NCBI GenBank assembly: GCA_046330395.1
Contig: JAXLSS010000004.1
Span: forward strand, 124,001-188,000
DNA length: 64,000 nucleotides
Reading direction: 5' to 3'
Source of the DNA: Ga0077560 sp046330395
GTDB lineage: Bacteria; Actinomycetota; Thermoleophilia; Miltoncostaeales; Miltoncostaeaceae
Part shown: one piece after another, positions 28,503 through 36,665 of the stretch
Numbering within the stretch: position 1 is the first letter of the stretch
Layout: the number at the start of each line of letters is the position of its first letter
The notes under the pieces: model-generated
Database searches by the model: none
Told to the model about the DNA's origin: nothing
What the model saw: the letters and a program-made list of their open reading frames with translations, nothing else
Position numbers and translations under genes: made by a program

Positions 28503-29411
28503 TTACGCGCGCAGCTCCAGGCCCTCGGCGTGCAGGCGGCGGGCGCGCTGCATGTTCTCGGCGTCCGGGCCGTCGCCGCTGATGCCCGGCACCTCCAGCA
28601 CCACGGGCAGGCCCTGCAGCGCCGGGCAGCCCAGGATGCGGCGCATGCCGTCCTCGCCGATCAGCCCGTCGCCGATGTTGGCGTGCCGGTCGCGGTTGCT
28701 GCCGAACTCGGTGAGCGAATCGTTGAGGTGCAGGCAGCGCAGGCGGTCGATGCCGATCACCTGGTCGAACTCCTCCAGCACCCGGTCGATGCCGCCCTCC
28801 TCGTGCACCGGGTAGCCGCTGGCGAACAGGTGCTGGGTGTCCAGGCAGTACCCCAGGCGCTTCGGCGCCCCAACCTCGTCGAACACCCGGCGCAGCTGGG
28901 CGAAGGTGCGCCCGATGGTGTCGCCGGCGCCCGCGGTGTTCTCCAGCAGCACGTCGCATTCGCCCGGGCTCTCCTGCAGCGCCTCGGCGATGCCGCGGCC
29001 GATGCGCGCGATGGCCTCGTCCTCGGTGGAGCCCTTACTGGACCCCACGTGCAGCACCACGCCCGCCAGGCCCAGCCGCTCGCCCACCTGCAGGTGCTGG
29101 ATGAGGCTCTCCACCGACGAGCGGTGGATGTTGCGCATCTTGGTGGCCGGCTTGCCGGGCGGTCCCGTGGGCACGTCCTTATCGGGGGCACCCAGGTTGA
29201 TGAGGTACAGCCCGTGGCTCACGATGGGCCCCACGCCCGCCGCACCGGCCTGGTCGCGGAACGCCGCGATCTGGTCGTCGGTGTGGTTGATGGGCCGCCA
29301 GGTGCGCGGGTTGTGGGTGAACACCTGCAGGCTCTCGCAGCCGATGGCCAGGCCCCGGCCGATGGCGTTGCTGATGCCACCCGAGGATGAGACGTGCGCG
29401 CCGAATCGCAT
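28503..29411 (-). CDS. nfo: endonuclease IV, AP-endonuclease (302 aa)
   Basis: Cuts DNA 5' of abasic sites in base-excision repair and removes 3' blocking groups. The TIM-barrel family hallmarks are all here: MRFGAHVSSSGG start, FTHNPRTW, VLHVGSS, LLENTAGAG, YCLDTQHLFASGY, CLHLNDS, DRHANIGDG and a final LEVPG. These supply the His, Glu and Asp ligands of the three-zinc site. The length is typical. It is divergent from gltX with only 60 bases between starts, so the two share a promoter region. Codon use is that of the chromosome. Confidence 0.93.
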   Translation of the reverse strand: MRFGAHVSSSGGISNAIGRGLAIGCESLQVFTHNPRTWRPINHTDDQIAAFRDQAGAAGVGPIVSHGLYLINLGAPDKDVPTGPPGKPATKMRNIHRSSVESLIQHLQVGERLGLAGVVLHVGSSKGSTEDEAIARIGRGIAEALQESPGECDVLLENTAGAGDTIGRTFAQLRRVFDEVGAPKRLGYCLDTQHLFASGYPVHEEGGIDRVLEEFDQVIGIDRLRCLHLNDSLTEFGSNRDRHANIGDGLIGEDGMRRILGCPALQGLPVVLEVPGISGDGPDAENMQRARRLHAEGLELRA

Positions 29412-29471
29412 GGGCGGGATCCTACGCGGGGCGGCGGGGCCCGTCCGCCTGCCCTCGGTAAGCTGCGGCGC

Positions 29472-30947
29472 ATGGCCCCACCTTCACGTCGCGACATCAC
29501 CGAACCGGCGCGGGTGCGCTTTGCGCCCAGCCCCACCGGCAACCTGCATGTGGGCAGCGCCCGCACCGCGCTGTTCAACTGGCTGGTGGCCCGCCACACC
29601 GGCGGCACCTTCATCCTGCGGCTGGAGGACACCGACCGCGAGCGTTCCACGCAGGCCAGCGAGGAGCAGATCCTGCGCGCCATGGCCTGGCTGGGGCTGG
29701 ACTGGGACGAGGGCCCGCTGCGCCAGAGCGAGCGCGACCACGTGTACCGCGACGCCATCGAGCGGCTCAAGGCCTCGGGCGCCGTGTACGCGGCGTGGGA
29801 GAGCGACGAGGAGATGGACGCCCAGCGCGCGGCGGCGCGCGCCGACCACCGGGCGCCGGTGGTGCGCGGGCGGCGCGACTGGACCCAGGCCGACCTGGAC
29901 CGCTTCGCGCAGGAGGGGCGCCGGCCGGCGTGGCGGTTCGCCGTGCAGCCGGAGGGCCGCACGGTGATCGACGACTACGTGCGCGGCGAGGTGGCCTTCG
30001 AGCACACCGCCATCGAGGACTTCGTGGTGGCCCGCTCCGACGGCACCCCCACCTACAACCTGGCCGCCGCCGTGGACGACCTGGACATGCGCATCAGCCA
30101 CGTGGTGCGCGGCGAGGACCACATCTCCAACACGCCCAAGCAGATGATGGTGATCCGGGCGCTGGGCGGCGAGCCGCCGGAGTACGCCCACATCCCGCTC
30201 ATCCTGGGGCCCGACAAGAAGCGCCTGTCCAAGCGTCACGGCGCGGCCTCGGTGGAGGAGCTGCGCGACGCGGGCTACGTGCCCCCGGCGGTCATCAACG
30301 CCCTGGCGCTGCTGGGCTGGAGCTTCGACGACAAGACCACCATGTTCACCGTGCCGGAGCTGGTGGAGCGCTTCTCGGTGTCGCGCATCAGCAAGAGCCC
30401 GGCGGTGTTCGACTACAAGAAGCTGCAGGTCATCAACGGGCGCTACCTGCGCATGATGAGCGACGAGGTCTTCACCGAGACGCTGGTGGCCTACCTGCGC
30501 GGCACCGGTTTCCTGGACGGGGAGGGCGCCGGGCACGAGGAGCTGGTGCGCCGCGTGGCCCCCAGCGTCAAGCGCAAGCTGAGCACGCTGGAGGAGTTCC
30601 ACACCCTGGCCGGGTGGCTGTTCCGCCCGCTGGAGGTGGAACCCGAGGCGTGGGAGCTGCTCACCGACGACGTGCGTCACAGCATCCAGGTGGTGGGCGC
30701 CGGCCTGGGGCGCCTGGAGATCGCGGAGCCCTTCACGGTCGACACCGTCAAGGAGGTGCTGCAGGACCAGCTGCACATCCTTGGTGAGGACGCCCGCGGG
30801 TTCCTCGAGCCGCAGCGCATCGCCATCACCGGGCAGCGGGTGTCCACGGGCATCTACGAGAGCCTGGTGCTGCTGGGCAAGGAGGAGACCCTGCGCCGCT
30901 ACCGGCACACCCTGGGCCGGCTCGCCGAGATCTGGGTGAACGACTAG
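29472..30947 (+). CDS. gltX: glutamyl-tRNA synthetase (491 aa)
   Basis: Class I synthetase charging tRNA-Glu. The nucleotide-binding HIGH box appears as HVGS in RFAPSPTGNLHVGSARTAL (residues 26-29). The KMSKS loop is KRLSKRHGA near residue 249, with LEDTDRERS and VVRGEDHISNTPKQ between. The C-terminal anticodon-binding helical domain ends YRHTLGRLAEIW. The start at 29472 fits the family; earlier in-frame codons are antisense to nfo. Length is normal. The stop is followed by a 150-base gap before the HDOD gene. Confidence 0.95.
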   Translation: MAPPSRRDITEPARVRFAPSPTGNLHVGSARTALFNWLVARHTGGTFILRLEDTDRERSTQASEEQILRAMAWLGLDWDEGPLRQSERDHVYRDAIERLKASGAVYAAWESDEEMDAQRAAARADHRAPVVRGRRDWTQADLDRFAQEGRRPAWRFAVQPEGRTVIDDYVRGEVAFEHTAIEDFVVARSDGTPTYNLAAAVDDLDMRISHVVRGEDHISNTPKQMMVIRALGGEPPEYAHIPLILGPDKKRLSKRHGAASVEELRDAGYVPPAVINALALLGWSFDDKTTMFTVPELVERFSVSRISKSPAVFDYKKLQVINGRYLRMMSDEVFTETLVAYLRGTGFLDGEGAGHEELVRRVAPSVKRKLSTLEEFHTLAGWLFRPLEVEPEAWELLTDDVRHSIQVVGAGLGRLEIAEPFTVDTVKEVLQDQLHILGEDARGFLEPQRIAITGQRVSTGIYESLVLLGKEETLRRYRHTLGRLAEIWVND

Positions 30948-31097
30948 AACTTCACGCAGCATCCGCAGCGAGGCCCGCTGAGGTAGCGGATTGGTCCGCT
31001 GTGCGGCGGCATTTCTCAACCGTTCCTGAAACGCCTCCGATGCAGGCGGGGAGGGTTCGGCATCCGGCCGGGCCACGACCCGCCCGTTGGACCGCCC

Positions 31098-32432
31098 ATG
31101 AGCCCCGAGGATCCCACCGCAGCAATCACCCGGGCGGCCGACGCCCTGGGGGACCTGCCGGTGCTGTCGGGCACCGTGGGCCGCGTGGTGGCGCTGGCCG
31201 ACGACCCGGAGTCGTCGACGGGCGAGATGGTGGCCACGCTGGAGTCCGACGAGTCGTTCGCGGTGAACCTGCTGCGCTTCGCCAACTCGGCCCACAACGC
31301 CCGCCCCATCCGTGCCAGCTCGGTGCGCCAGGCCGTCACCCTGCTGGGGCGGGTTGCCGTGAAGCGCCTGGCGCTTGAGGCCGCCACCTACCGGTTCCTG
31401 GAGCAGGTGCCCGGCAACGGCAGCGCCTCGCGCGGGCAGATGCACGTGCACGCGGTCACGGTGGCCAGCGCGGCGGCGGCGTTCGCCGAATGCGTGGGGG
31501 CGGAGGTGGACACCGCCCACCTGGCCGGGCTGCTGCACGATGTCGGCAAGCTGCTGATGCCCACGGCGTTCGGGGAGGACGCCGCGGAGGACGTGGCCCG
31601 CCGCAGCCCCGGCGGTGCCGCGCGGGTGAAGCTGGAACGCGAGGTGTTCGGCATCGACCACGCCGCCGCCGGGGGCCTGCTGATCGCCCGCTGGGGACTG
31701 CCCGACGCGGTCGCCGAGGCGGTGCGCCTGCACCACGGCGACCCGCGCGGCGCGGCCCCCGCCACCCGCGAGGTGGCGGCCGTGCAGCTGGCCGACGCGG
31801 TGATCCGCATGCTGGAGGGCAGCGCGCCCGACGCGCCCCTCATCGCCGCCGCCCTCGAGTTCCTGGGCCTGGGCCTGGACGACCTGGACGATCTGGTGGA
31901 GCGGGCGCTGTCGTGCCGCACCGCGGTGGCCTCTGGGGTGGCCGCCGAGCTGATCCGCCTGGAGGAGGCAGGCCGGCTCGACGACCTCACCGGTGTCCGC
32001 AACCGCAAGGCCTGGCTGCGGGAGCTGCGCACCAGCCTGGCGGTGGGGCCGGGGTCGGTGGTGCTGTGCGGCATCGACAACCTCACCGTGGTGAACGAGA
32101 CGCACGGCTACGCCATGGGGGACATGCTGCTGGTGGAGGTGGCGCGCGTGCTCGACCGTCACGGCGTGGCGGGGCGCCTGGGAGGCGTGCACTTCGCACT
32201 GTGGGTGTCCGGGGCGCCGGAGGCCGGCACCACCGCGGCGGACGCCGTCCGGCGCAGCCTCTCCGAGTCGCTGCGGCAGGCCGGGGGCCTGGAGGGCGTG
32301 GGCGTGCGCGTGGGGGTGGCGCACTGGAACGGACCCGCCGACCCGCGCGACCTGCTGGAGCGCGCCGAGCGCGCCGCCGTGCGGGATGCGGACCGCACCG
32401 CCGGTTCGCCCACCGCGGCCCCGGTCCGCTAG
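31098..32432 (+). CDS. HDOD signalling protein with degenerate GGDEF domain (444 aa)
   Basis: Residues 12-210 are an HDOD domain: LPVLSGTVGRVVALADDPES, LLRFANSAHNARPI, a VRQAVTLLGRVAVKRLAL helix, AGLLHDVGKLL (HD retained) and AVRLHHGD. Residues 290-435 are a GGDEF fold (DDLTGVRNRKAWLRELR, VNETHGYAMGDMLLVEVARV), but the catalytic loop is GGVHF (RLGGVHFALWVSG), so the usual acidic residues are lost and it cannot be a normal cyclase. Such proteins often act as regulatory scaffolds or nucleotide sensors. It stands alone, 15 bases before a tRNA-Pro gene. Confidence 0.85.
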   Translation: MSPEDPTAAITRAADALGDLPVLSGTVGRVVALADDPESSTGEMVATLESDESFAVNLLRFANSAHNARPIRASSVRQAVTLLGRVAVKRLALEAATYRFLEQVPGNGSASRGQMHVHAVTVASAAAAFAECVGAEVDTAHLAGLLHDVGKLLMPTAFGEDAAEDVARRSPGGAARVKLEREVFGIDHAAAGGLLIARWGLPDAVAEAVRLHHGDPRGAAPATREVAAVQLADAVIRMLEGSAPDAPLIAAALEFLGLGLDDLDDLVERALSCRTAVASGVAAELIRLEEAGRLDDLTGVRNRKAWLRELRTSLAVGPGSVVLCGIDNLTVVNETHGYAMGDMLLVEVARVLDRHGVAGRLGGVHFALWVSGAPEAGTTAADAVRRSLSESLRQAGGLEGVGVRVGVAHWNGPADPRDLLERAERAAVRDADRTAGSPTAAPVR

Positions 32433-32446
32433 CGTTCCACGCCGAC

Positions 32447-32520
32447 CGGGACGTGGCGCAGTCTGGTAGCGCACCGGCTTTGGGTGCCGGGGGTCGCCGG
32501 TTCGAATCCGGCCGTCCCGA
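32447..32520 (+). tRNA. tRNA-Pro(TGG)
   Basis: A 74-base cloverleaf: acceptor CGGGACG pairs with CGTCCCG, D-arm GCGC/GCGC, anticodon loop CTTTGGG giving anticodon TGG (proline), T-arm GCCGG-TTCGAAT-CCGGC, discriminator A. It starts 14 bases after the HDOD gene's stop. The CCA end is not encoded. Confidence 0.93.
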
Positions 32521-32616
32521 TCGATCGGTCGCAGTGAGGCAGACGGGTGTCCGCCGGTCGAACCCGCGACGGCCCGGGTGGGCACGAGCGGGTCGGGAAC
32601 CGTTGCAGGGAGGACC

Positions 32617-33480
32617 GTGGGCCCGCCCCCCAACTTCGACTGGAACCTCGGGAGCTACGAGGCGACCGCCGAGCGGTTGGTGGCCGGTGCGGCGCGCGCC
32701 GTCGAGCGGGCCGCCCCCCGAGCCGGTGAGCGCGTGGTGGATGTGGGATGCGGCACGGGCAACGCCGCCCTCCTGGCGGCCGCGCGTGGCGCGGCGGTCA
32801 CCGGGGTGGACCCCGCGTCGCGGCTGCTGGAGGTGGCGCGCCATCGGGCACTGGCTCAGGGACTCCGCGTCGAGTTCGTTCCGGGCGACGCGGCCGCTCT
32901 TCCGCTGCCCACCGGATCCGCCGACGTGCTGCTCTCGGTGTTCGCGGTGATCTTCGCCCCCGATCCGCAGGCCGCCGTCGCCGAGATGGCCCGGGTGGCG
33001 GCGCCCACGGCGCGGGCGGTGCTGACCGCGTGGATCCCAGAGGGGACGATGGCCGAGATGCGGCGTGCCGTGAACGACGCGCTGGCCGAGGCGGCCGATC
33101 CCGGGGGCGGCGATGTCCGCGAGCCCCCACCGTTCGCCTGGCACGACCCGGAGTTCGAACGAGGCCTGTGGGTGCCGCATGGTTTCGCGGTCACGGTGGA
33201 GGACGCGGCGCTCACGATGGAGGCCGCCTCGGTGGAGGACTACCTCGTGGCCCAGCACGACCTGCACCCCATGTCGGTGGCGCGGCGTGCGCGCATGGGC
33301 GAGGCAGCGTTCGCGGGTCTGCGGGAGCGCTGCCGCGCGATCCTGAACGAGGGCAACGAGGACCCCGCCGCCTTCCGGCTCACCAGTCGCTACGCGCTCA
33401 TCACCGCAACGCGTGCGACCGCACTCCTGCGTCCGCCCGGGCGTCTCGCGTGGCCGCAGAAAACGTCGATTTCGCGTTAA
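32617..33480 (+). CDS. class I SAM-dependent methyltransferase (287 aa)
   Basis: GTG 32617 is chosen because GGGAGGA lies at ideal spacing before it; an in-frame GTG at 32578 has none. The SAM-binding motif I is VVDVGCGTGNAALLAAARG, motif II VTGVDPASRLLEVAR, followed by FVPGDAAALPLPTGSADVLL and a motif-post-I FAVIFAPDPQAAVAEMARV. This is the UbiE/type-11 fold. Substrate not predictable. It follows the tRNA-Pro and precedes two small membrane protein genes, with a 54-base gap to the first. It could also belong to one of the antibiotic-modifying subfamilies. Confidence 0.85.
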   Translation: MGPPPNFDWNLGSYEATAERLVAGAARAVERAAPRAGERVVDVGCGTGNAALLAAARGAAVTGVDPASRLLEVARHRALAQGLRVEFVPGDAAALPLPTGSADVLLSVFAVIFAPDPQAAVAEMARVAAPTARAVLTAWIPEGTMAEMRRAVNDALAEAADPGGGDVREPPPFAWHDPEFERGLWVPHGFAVTVEDAALTMEAASVEDYLVAQHDLHPMSVARRARMGEAAFAGLRERCRAILNEGNEDPAAFRLTSRYALITATRATALLRPPGRLAWPQKTSISR

Positions 33481-33534
33481 TATCGAACCCGGCTCCACCC
33501 CTGGGTGGGTGCGGCAACGAGGAATGGACGGGCG

Positions 33535-33825
33535 GTGACCCAGGCGGGGCGGGACCCACAGCGCAGCTGGTTGTTCGGGTGCAGCGCATGGGCCGTGATC
33601 GTTCTCGTCGCCGTCGTGCTCACGGCACCCGGGAGTCTGAACAACGGGATGGGCCTCTCACTGCAGGCCGTCAGCGGGATGCTCACGCTGATCGGCGTGA
33701 GCTTCATGTACCTCGGTGGGCTCGGACCAACGTCGCGGGGCGTGAGGTGGACCGGAGGCGTCATCACCGTCGCGGACGGCGTGGTCCTGGTCGGGGCCAT
33801 CTGGTCGGCGGTCGGACACTTCTGA
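33535..33825 (+). CDS. small membrane protein, tandem paralogue 1 (96 aa)
   Basis: GTG 33535 has GAGGAA upstream; GTG 33505 is an in-frame alternative. Three hydrophobic segments: AWAVIVLVAVVLTAP, LQAVSGMLTLIGVSFMYLGG and GGVITVADGVVLVGAIWSAV. The block GVSFMYLGG followed by a basic turn recurs in the next gene as GLSFIYLGG, and both have RSWLFGC/KYWFIGC near the N-terminus, so they are duplicates. Family not known to me. Possibly a stress or envelope protein. Confidence 0.6.
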   Translation: MTQAGRDPQRSWLFGCSAWAVIVLVAVVLTAPGSLNNGMGLSLQAVSGMLTLIGVSFMYLGGLGPTSRGVRWTGGVITVADGVVLVGAIWSAVGHF

Positions 33826-33893
33826 CCGGCCCTCGTGGAACCGACCCCCCGCCACGCCGATCGCTCGTTCCCCGACCTCATGGATCGATCTCA

Positions 33894-34193
33894 GTGACCC
33901 GGGTCGCACGCCGCGGGCAGAAGTACTGGTTCATCGGGTGCCTAGCCGCGGCACTGGCCATCCTGGTGATCGCCGAGCAGCTCGCCGAGGCGACCCAGCG
34001 GCACGGATTCGGGGTGGGCGGCCCGCTGGTGGGCGCGATCCTCAGCGTCGTCGGCCTCAGCTTCATCTACCTCGGCGGGTTCCCGCGCGTTCCCGTCCTG
34101 GGGATGCGGGGAATCGGGGTGCTCCTCCTGGTTCTCGGCGGATTCGTCTTCCTGGGCTCGGCGGCGTTCGCCTACAGCAACATCGCGGGCTGA
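33894..34193 (+). CDS. small membrane protein, tandem paralogue 2 (99 aa)
   Basis: GTG 33894 start. Topology equals that of the gene just upstream: an N-terminal basic stretch with KYWFIGCLAAALAILVIAEQ, a central helix VGAILSVVGLSFIYLGGFP and a third helix IGVLLLVLGGFVFLGSAAFA. Similarity is about 35% by eye over the last two helices. The 68-base gap between the two genes and shared orientation suggest a co-transcribed duplicate pair. No function assigned. Confidence 0.6.
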   Translation: MTRVARRGQKYWFIGCLAAALAILVIAEQLAEATQRHGFGVGGPLVGAILSVVGLSFIYLGGFPRVPVLGMRGIGVLLLVLGGFVFLGSAAFAYSNIAG

Positions 34194-34320
34194 CGGCCGC
34201 GGTCGGCGGACCTGGTGACGCACTGGTGGCGGGGCGCCCGCCCGGCCTAGGATTCCCCTGCGCAGCGCCTTCCCGAGCGCCGCGCCCATCGATCGACCTC
34301 AGCCGCCATGGGGGATGGTG

Positions 34321-35946
34321 ATGCCAGAGGGGCCATCCGCATCGCGCAGCGCCGCCACCGGTTCGCAGGTGCCCGGCGGCGTCGCCCTGGCCGCCGAGGA
34401 GACGATGGACGCGGTGCTGGGCACCGTGCTGGACCGTGCCCGCGAGGCCATCGGCGCCCGTTTCGCGGCGCTGGGCCTGCTGGATCAGGGCGGCCGGCGC
34501 ATCGAGCGCTTCATCACCCTGGGGATCGACGACGGGGGGCCGGCACACGCGGCCCCGCGCGCGAGGCAGCACGGGGTGATGGGTGTGCTGGGCGTGCTGA
34601 TGCGCACCCCCGGGACGCTGCGCGCGGCGGGCCCCGCCGACCACCCCGACCTGTCCGGCGTGCTGGGCACGGCCATCGCGCTGGGCGACCGGGTGTTCGG
34701 GCACCTGTACCTGGCCGACAAACTCACCGGCGAGTTCACCGATGCCGACGCGCAGCTGCTGGAGGCCATGGCGACGCAGGCGGCGGCCACCATCGCCGTC
34801 ACCCGCCGCCTGGAGCTCGAGCGCCTGCGCGTGACCGGGCTGTCGCGCGTTCCGGACACGCTGCGGCTGATGCAGCGCGTGCTCACCCGCGCGCTCAGCG
34901 AGGACGTGGGGCTGGAGGCGCTGCTGCCGGAGGTGGCCCGCCGCGTGCGGCGGCTGGTGGACGCCGACGCCGCCTACGTGGGCCTGGTGGAGGGCTCGGC
35001 CGTGGTGGTGCACGCCACGGCCCCGGCCCGGGCGCGGCTGGCGGTGGGGGAGTCGGTGGGGTCGGACATGCGGGGCTTCACCACCGCGCTGCGGGCACGG
35101 GGCGCCGGCGCGGTGCTGGCCGTGCCGTTGCGGTTGGGCGGCTCGCTCACCGGGGTGCTGGCCGCCACCGGCAGCACCGTGGACCCCACGGTGGCCCGGG
35201 CCCTGATGTCGGCGGTGGGCAGCCAGCTGGCGCTGGCGCTGGCCAACGAACGGGCTGCCCGCGCGGAACGCGAGGGCGCCGCGGCGCAGGCCAGCCACCG
35301 GGCGGCCGAGGAGGGGTTCCGGCGGGCCGTGTGGGCGCAGGAGACCGAGCGGGCGCGCATCGCGCGCGAACTGCACGACGAGGCGGGGCAGGTGCTCACC
35401 GCCATGGTGCTGCACCTGCGCGCGCTGCGCGACGACGAGGCCGACGCCGCCAAGCGGGCGCGGCTGGACGAACTACGCCTGGAGGTGGCGGACGCCGCCG
35501 TGCACCTGCACGAGCTCATCAGTGACCTGCGGCCCGCCGCGCTGCGCGACCACGGCTTCGCGGCGGCGGTGAGCCAGCAGGCCTCGCGGGTGTCGGCCGC
35601 CACGGGCATCGATGTGGAGGTGCAGCTGCGCGTGGCCCTGGCGGACATCACCGAGGAGGTGCAGATCGCCATGTTCCGGGTGGTGCAGGAGGCGCTCACC
35701 AACGTGGCGCGGCACAGCGGCGCGCGCCATGCGTGGGTGGAGGCCACGCGCACCCCCGATCGCCTGCGGCTGCAGGTGCGCGACGACGGTGTGGGCTTCG
35801 ACCCCGCGGCGGTTACGGAACGCCATGGGCTGGCGGGGATGCGCGAGCGGGTGGCACTGCTGGGGGGCGAGCTGCACGTGCGGTCGGCGACCGATGCCGG
35901 CACCTGCGTGGAGCTGCGCCTGGACCCGCGGGCGCACACGGCCTGA
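34321..35946 (+). CDS. orphan NarL-type sensor histidine kinase with two GAF domains (541 aa)
   Basis: Two GAF domains (about residues 20-165 and 185-320; LDRAREAIGARFAALGLLD and ARRVRRLVDADAAYVGLVEG) precede a HisKA_3 dimerisation domain with the phospho-acceptor His352 in RIARELHDEAGQVL. HATPase_c follows with N-box EALTNVARHSGA, G1-like DDGVGFDP and G2-like GLAGMRERVALLGG. There are no membrane segments, so it senses a cytoplasmic signal. ATG 34321 has GGGGA at good spacing; ATG 34315 is also possible. No response regulator is adjacent; a hairpin terminator follows directly. Confidence 0.88.
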   Translation: MPEGPSASRSAATGSQVPGGVALAAEETMDAVLGTVLDRAREAIGARFAALGLLDQGGRRIERFITLGIDDGGPAHAAPRARQHGVMGVLGVLMRTPGTLRAAGPADHPDLSGVLGTAIALGDRVFGHLYLADKLTGEFTDADAQLLEAMATQAAATIAVTRRLELERLRVTGLSRVPDTLRLMQRVLTRALSEDVGLEALLPEVARRVRRLVDADAAYVGLVEGSAVVVHATAPARARLAVGESVGSDMRGFTTALRARGAGAVLAVPLRLGGSLTGVLAATGSTVDPTVARALMSAVGSQLALALANERAARAEREGAAAQASHRAAEEGFRRAVWAQETERARIARELHDEAGQVLTAMVLHLRALRDDEADAAKRARLDELRLEVADAAVHLHELISDLRPAALRDHGFAAAVSQQASRVSAATGIDVEVQLRVALADITEEVQIAMFRVVQEALTNVARHSGARHAWVEATRTPDRLRLQVRDDGVGFDPAAVTERHGLAGMRERVALLGGELHVRSATDAGTCVELRLDPRAHTA

Positions 35947-35954
35947 GAAACGAC

Positions 35955-35990
35955 GATGGCGGCTGAGGGGTGCCCACCCTCGCCGCCATC
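35955..35990 (+). terminator. hairpin after the histidine kinase gene
   Basis: GATGGCGGC pairs with GCCGCCATC and, across a single bulged T, GAGGG pairs with CCCTC around loop GTGCCCA. It begins nine bases past the stop codon. No T-tract follows. Confidence 0.55.
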
Positions 35991-36208
35991 GGAGGCTGCA
36001 ACCGGTGCCCGCCGGTTGGCTGCCGTCTGTCCCGGTTGCCCGACCGGGGTGTGTTGCCATGCACCCCTATTTTCGGCCCCGGGGCGCCGGGCGCCAGGGG
36101 TTGGCGAGGAGATACCCACATCACAATTCGGCCCTTCGGCCGCACGGGCGGGTAGGCTGCCGCCGGATCACTCAACCGTGACCTATCGTCACCCCCGAAA
36201 GGCCCATC

Positions 36209-36607
36209 ATGCTCAAGGAATTCCGTGACTTCCTGCTCCGCGGCAACCTGCTGGAGCTGGCCGTCGCCCTGGTTCTGGGCGCCGCGTTCGGCGCTGTTGT
36301 CAACTCGCTGGTGAAGAACATCATCATGCCCATCGTGGGCGCCGTGTTCGGGAAGGTCAGCTTCGACAGCCTCACCTTCACCATCCACAAGTCGGTGTTC
36401 CACTACGGCACGTTCATCACGGACGTCATCGCGTTCGTGTTCGTGGCCGCCGCGATCTTCTTCTTCGTGATCAAGCCCGTCACGGCCATCCTGCGGCGCA
36501 GCGGGCACCTCAAGGAGGACGACGCCCCGGAGGCCGACGTCCACGGCGACCTGCTGAAGGACATCAAGGCCCTGCTCGAGCGTCAGAACGAGCTGCTCAA
36601 CAAGTAG
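36209..36607 (+). CDS. mscL: large-conductance mechanosensitive channel (132 aa)
   Basis: Homopentameric inner-membrane valve that opens under hypo-osmotic shock. MLKEFRDFLLRGNLLELAVA is the N-terminal helix plus the start of TM1 (LVLGAAFGAVVNSLVKNIIM). A periplasmic loop follows (FDSLTFTIHKSVFHYGTFIT), then TM2 (VIAFVFVAAAIFFFVIKP) and a charged C-terminal coiled-coil (LLKDIKALLERQNELLNK). GAAAGG precedes the ATG at good spacing. Length is standard for actinobacteria. It stands alone between hairpin terminators. Confidence 0.95.
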   Translation: MLKEFRDFLLRGNLLELAVALVLGAAFGAVVNSLVKNIIMPIVGAVFGKVSFDSLTFTIHKSVFHYGTFITDVIAFVFVAAAIFFFVIKPVTAILRRSGHLKEDDAPEADVHGDLLKDIKALLERQNELLNK

Positions 36608-36631
36608 CCCCGCAGCACCTCGCCGGGGTGT

Positions 36632-36649
36632 GGGCCGCGTGCGCGGCCC
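36632..36649. terminator. hairpin between convergent mscL and EAL-like gene
   Basis: GGGCCGC, loop GTGC, GCGGCCC: a perfect seven-base stem lying 25 bases past the mscL stop and 17 bases past the stop of the convergent gene, so it could serve both strands. Confidence 0.5.
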
Positions 36650-36665
36650 CGCCCCGGATGGGGAC

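Noticed and set aside
28479..29390. A 303-codon plus-strand frame over the nfo gene
   Set aside because: The minus strand is an unmistakable endonuclease IV with all metal-binding blocks.
29484..32633. A 1049-codon open frame on the minus strand opposite gltX and the HDOD gene
   Set aside because: It is fully antisense to two clear genes, rich in His, Gln, Val and Ala as expected from complementing GC-biased codons, and has no motif or ribosome site.
33505..33534. Earlier GTG start for the first small membrane protein
   Set aside because: No ribosome site before it, and the extra residues do not align with the tandem paralogue.
36000..36208. Possible c-di-AMP (ydaO-type) riboswitch before mscL, suggested by GGCGCCAGGGGTTGG
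   Set aside because: Only one short block resembles the consensus; the paired stems and remaining conserved positions are absent.
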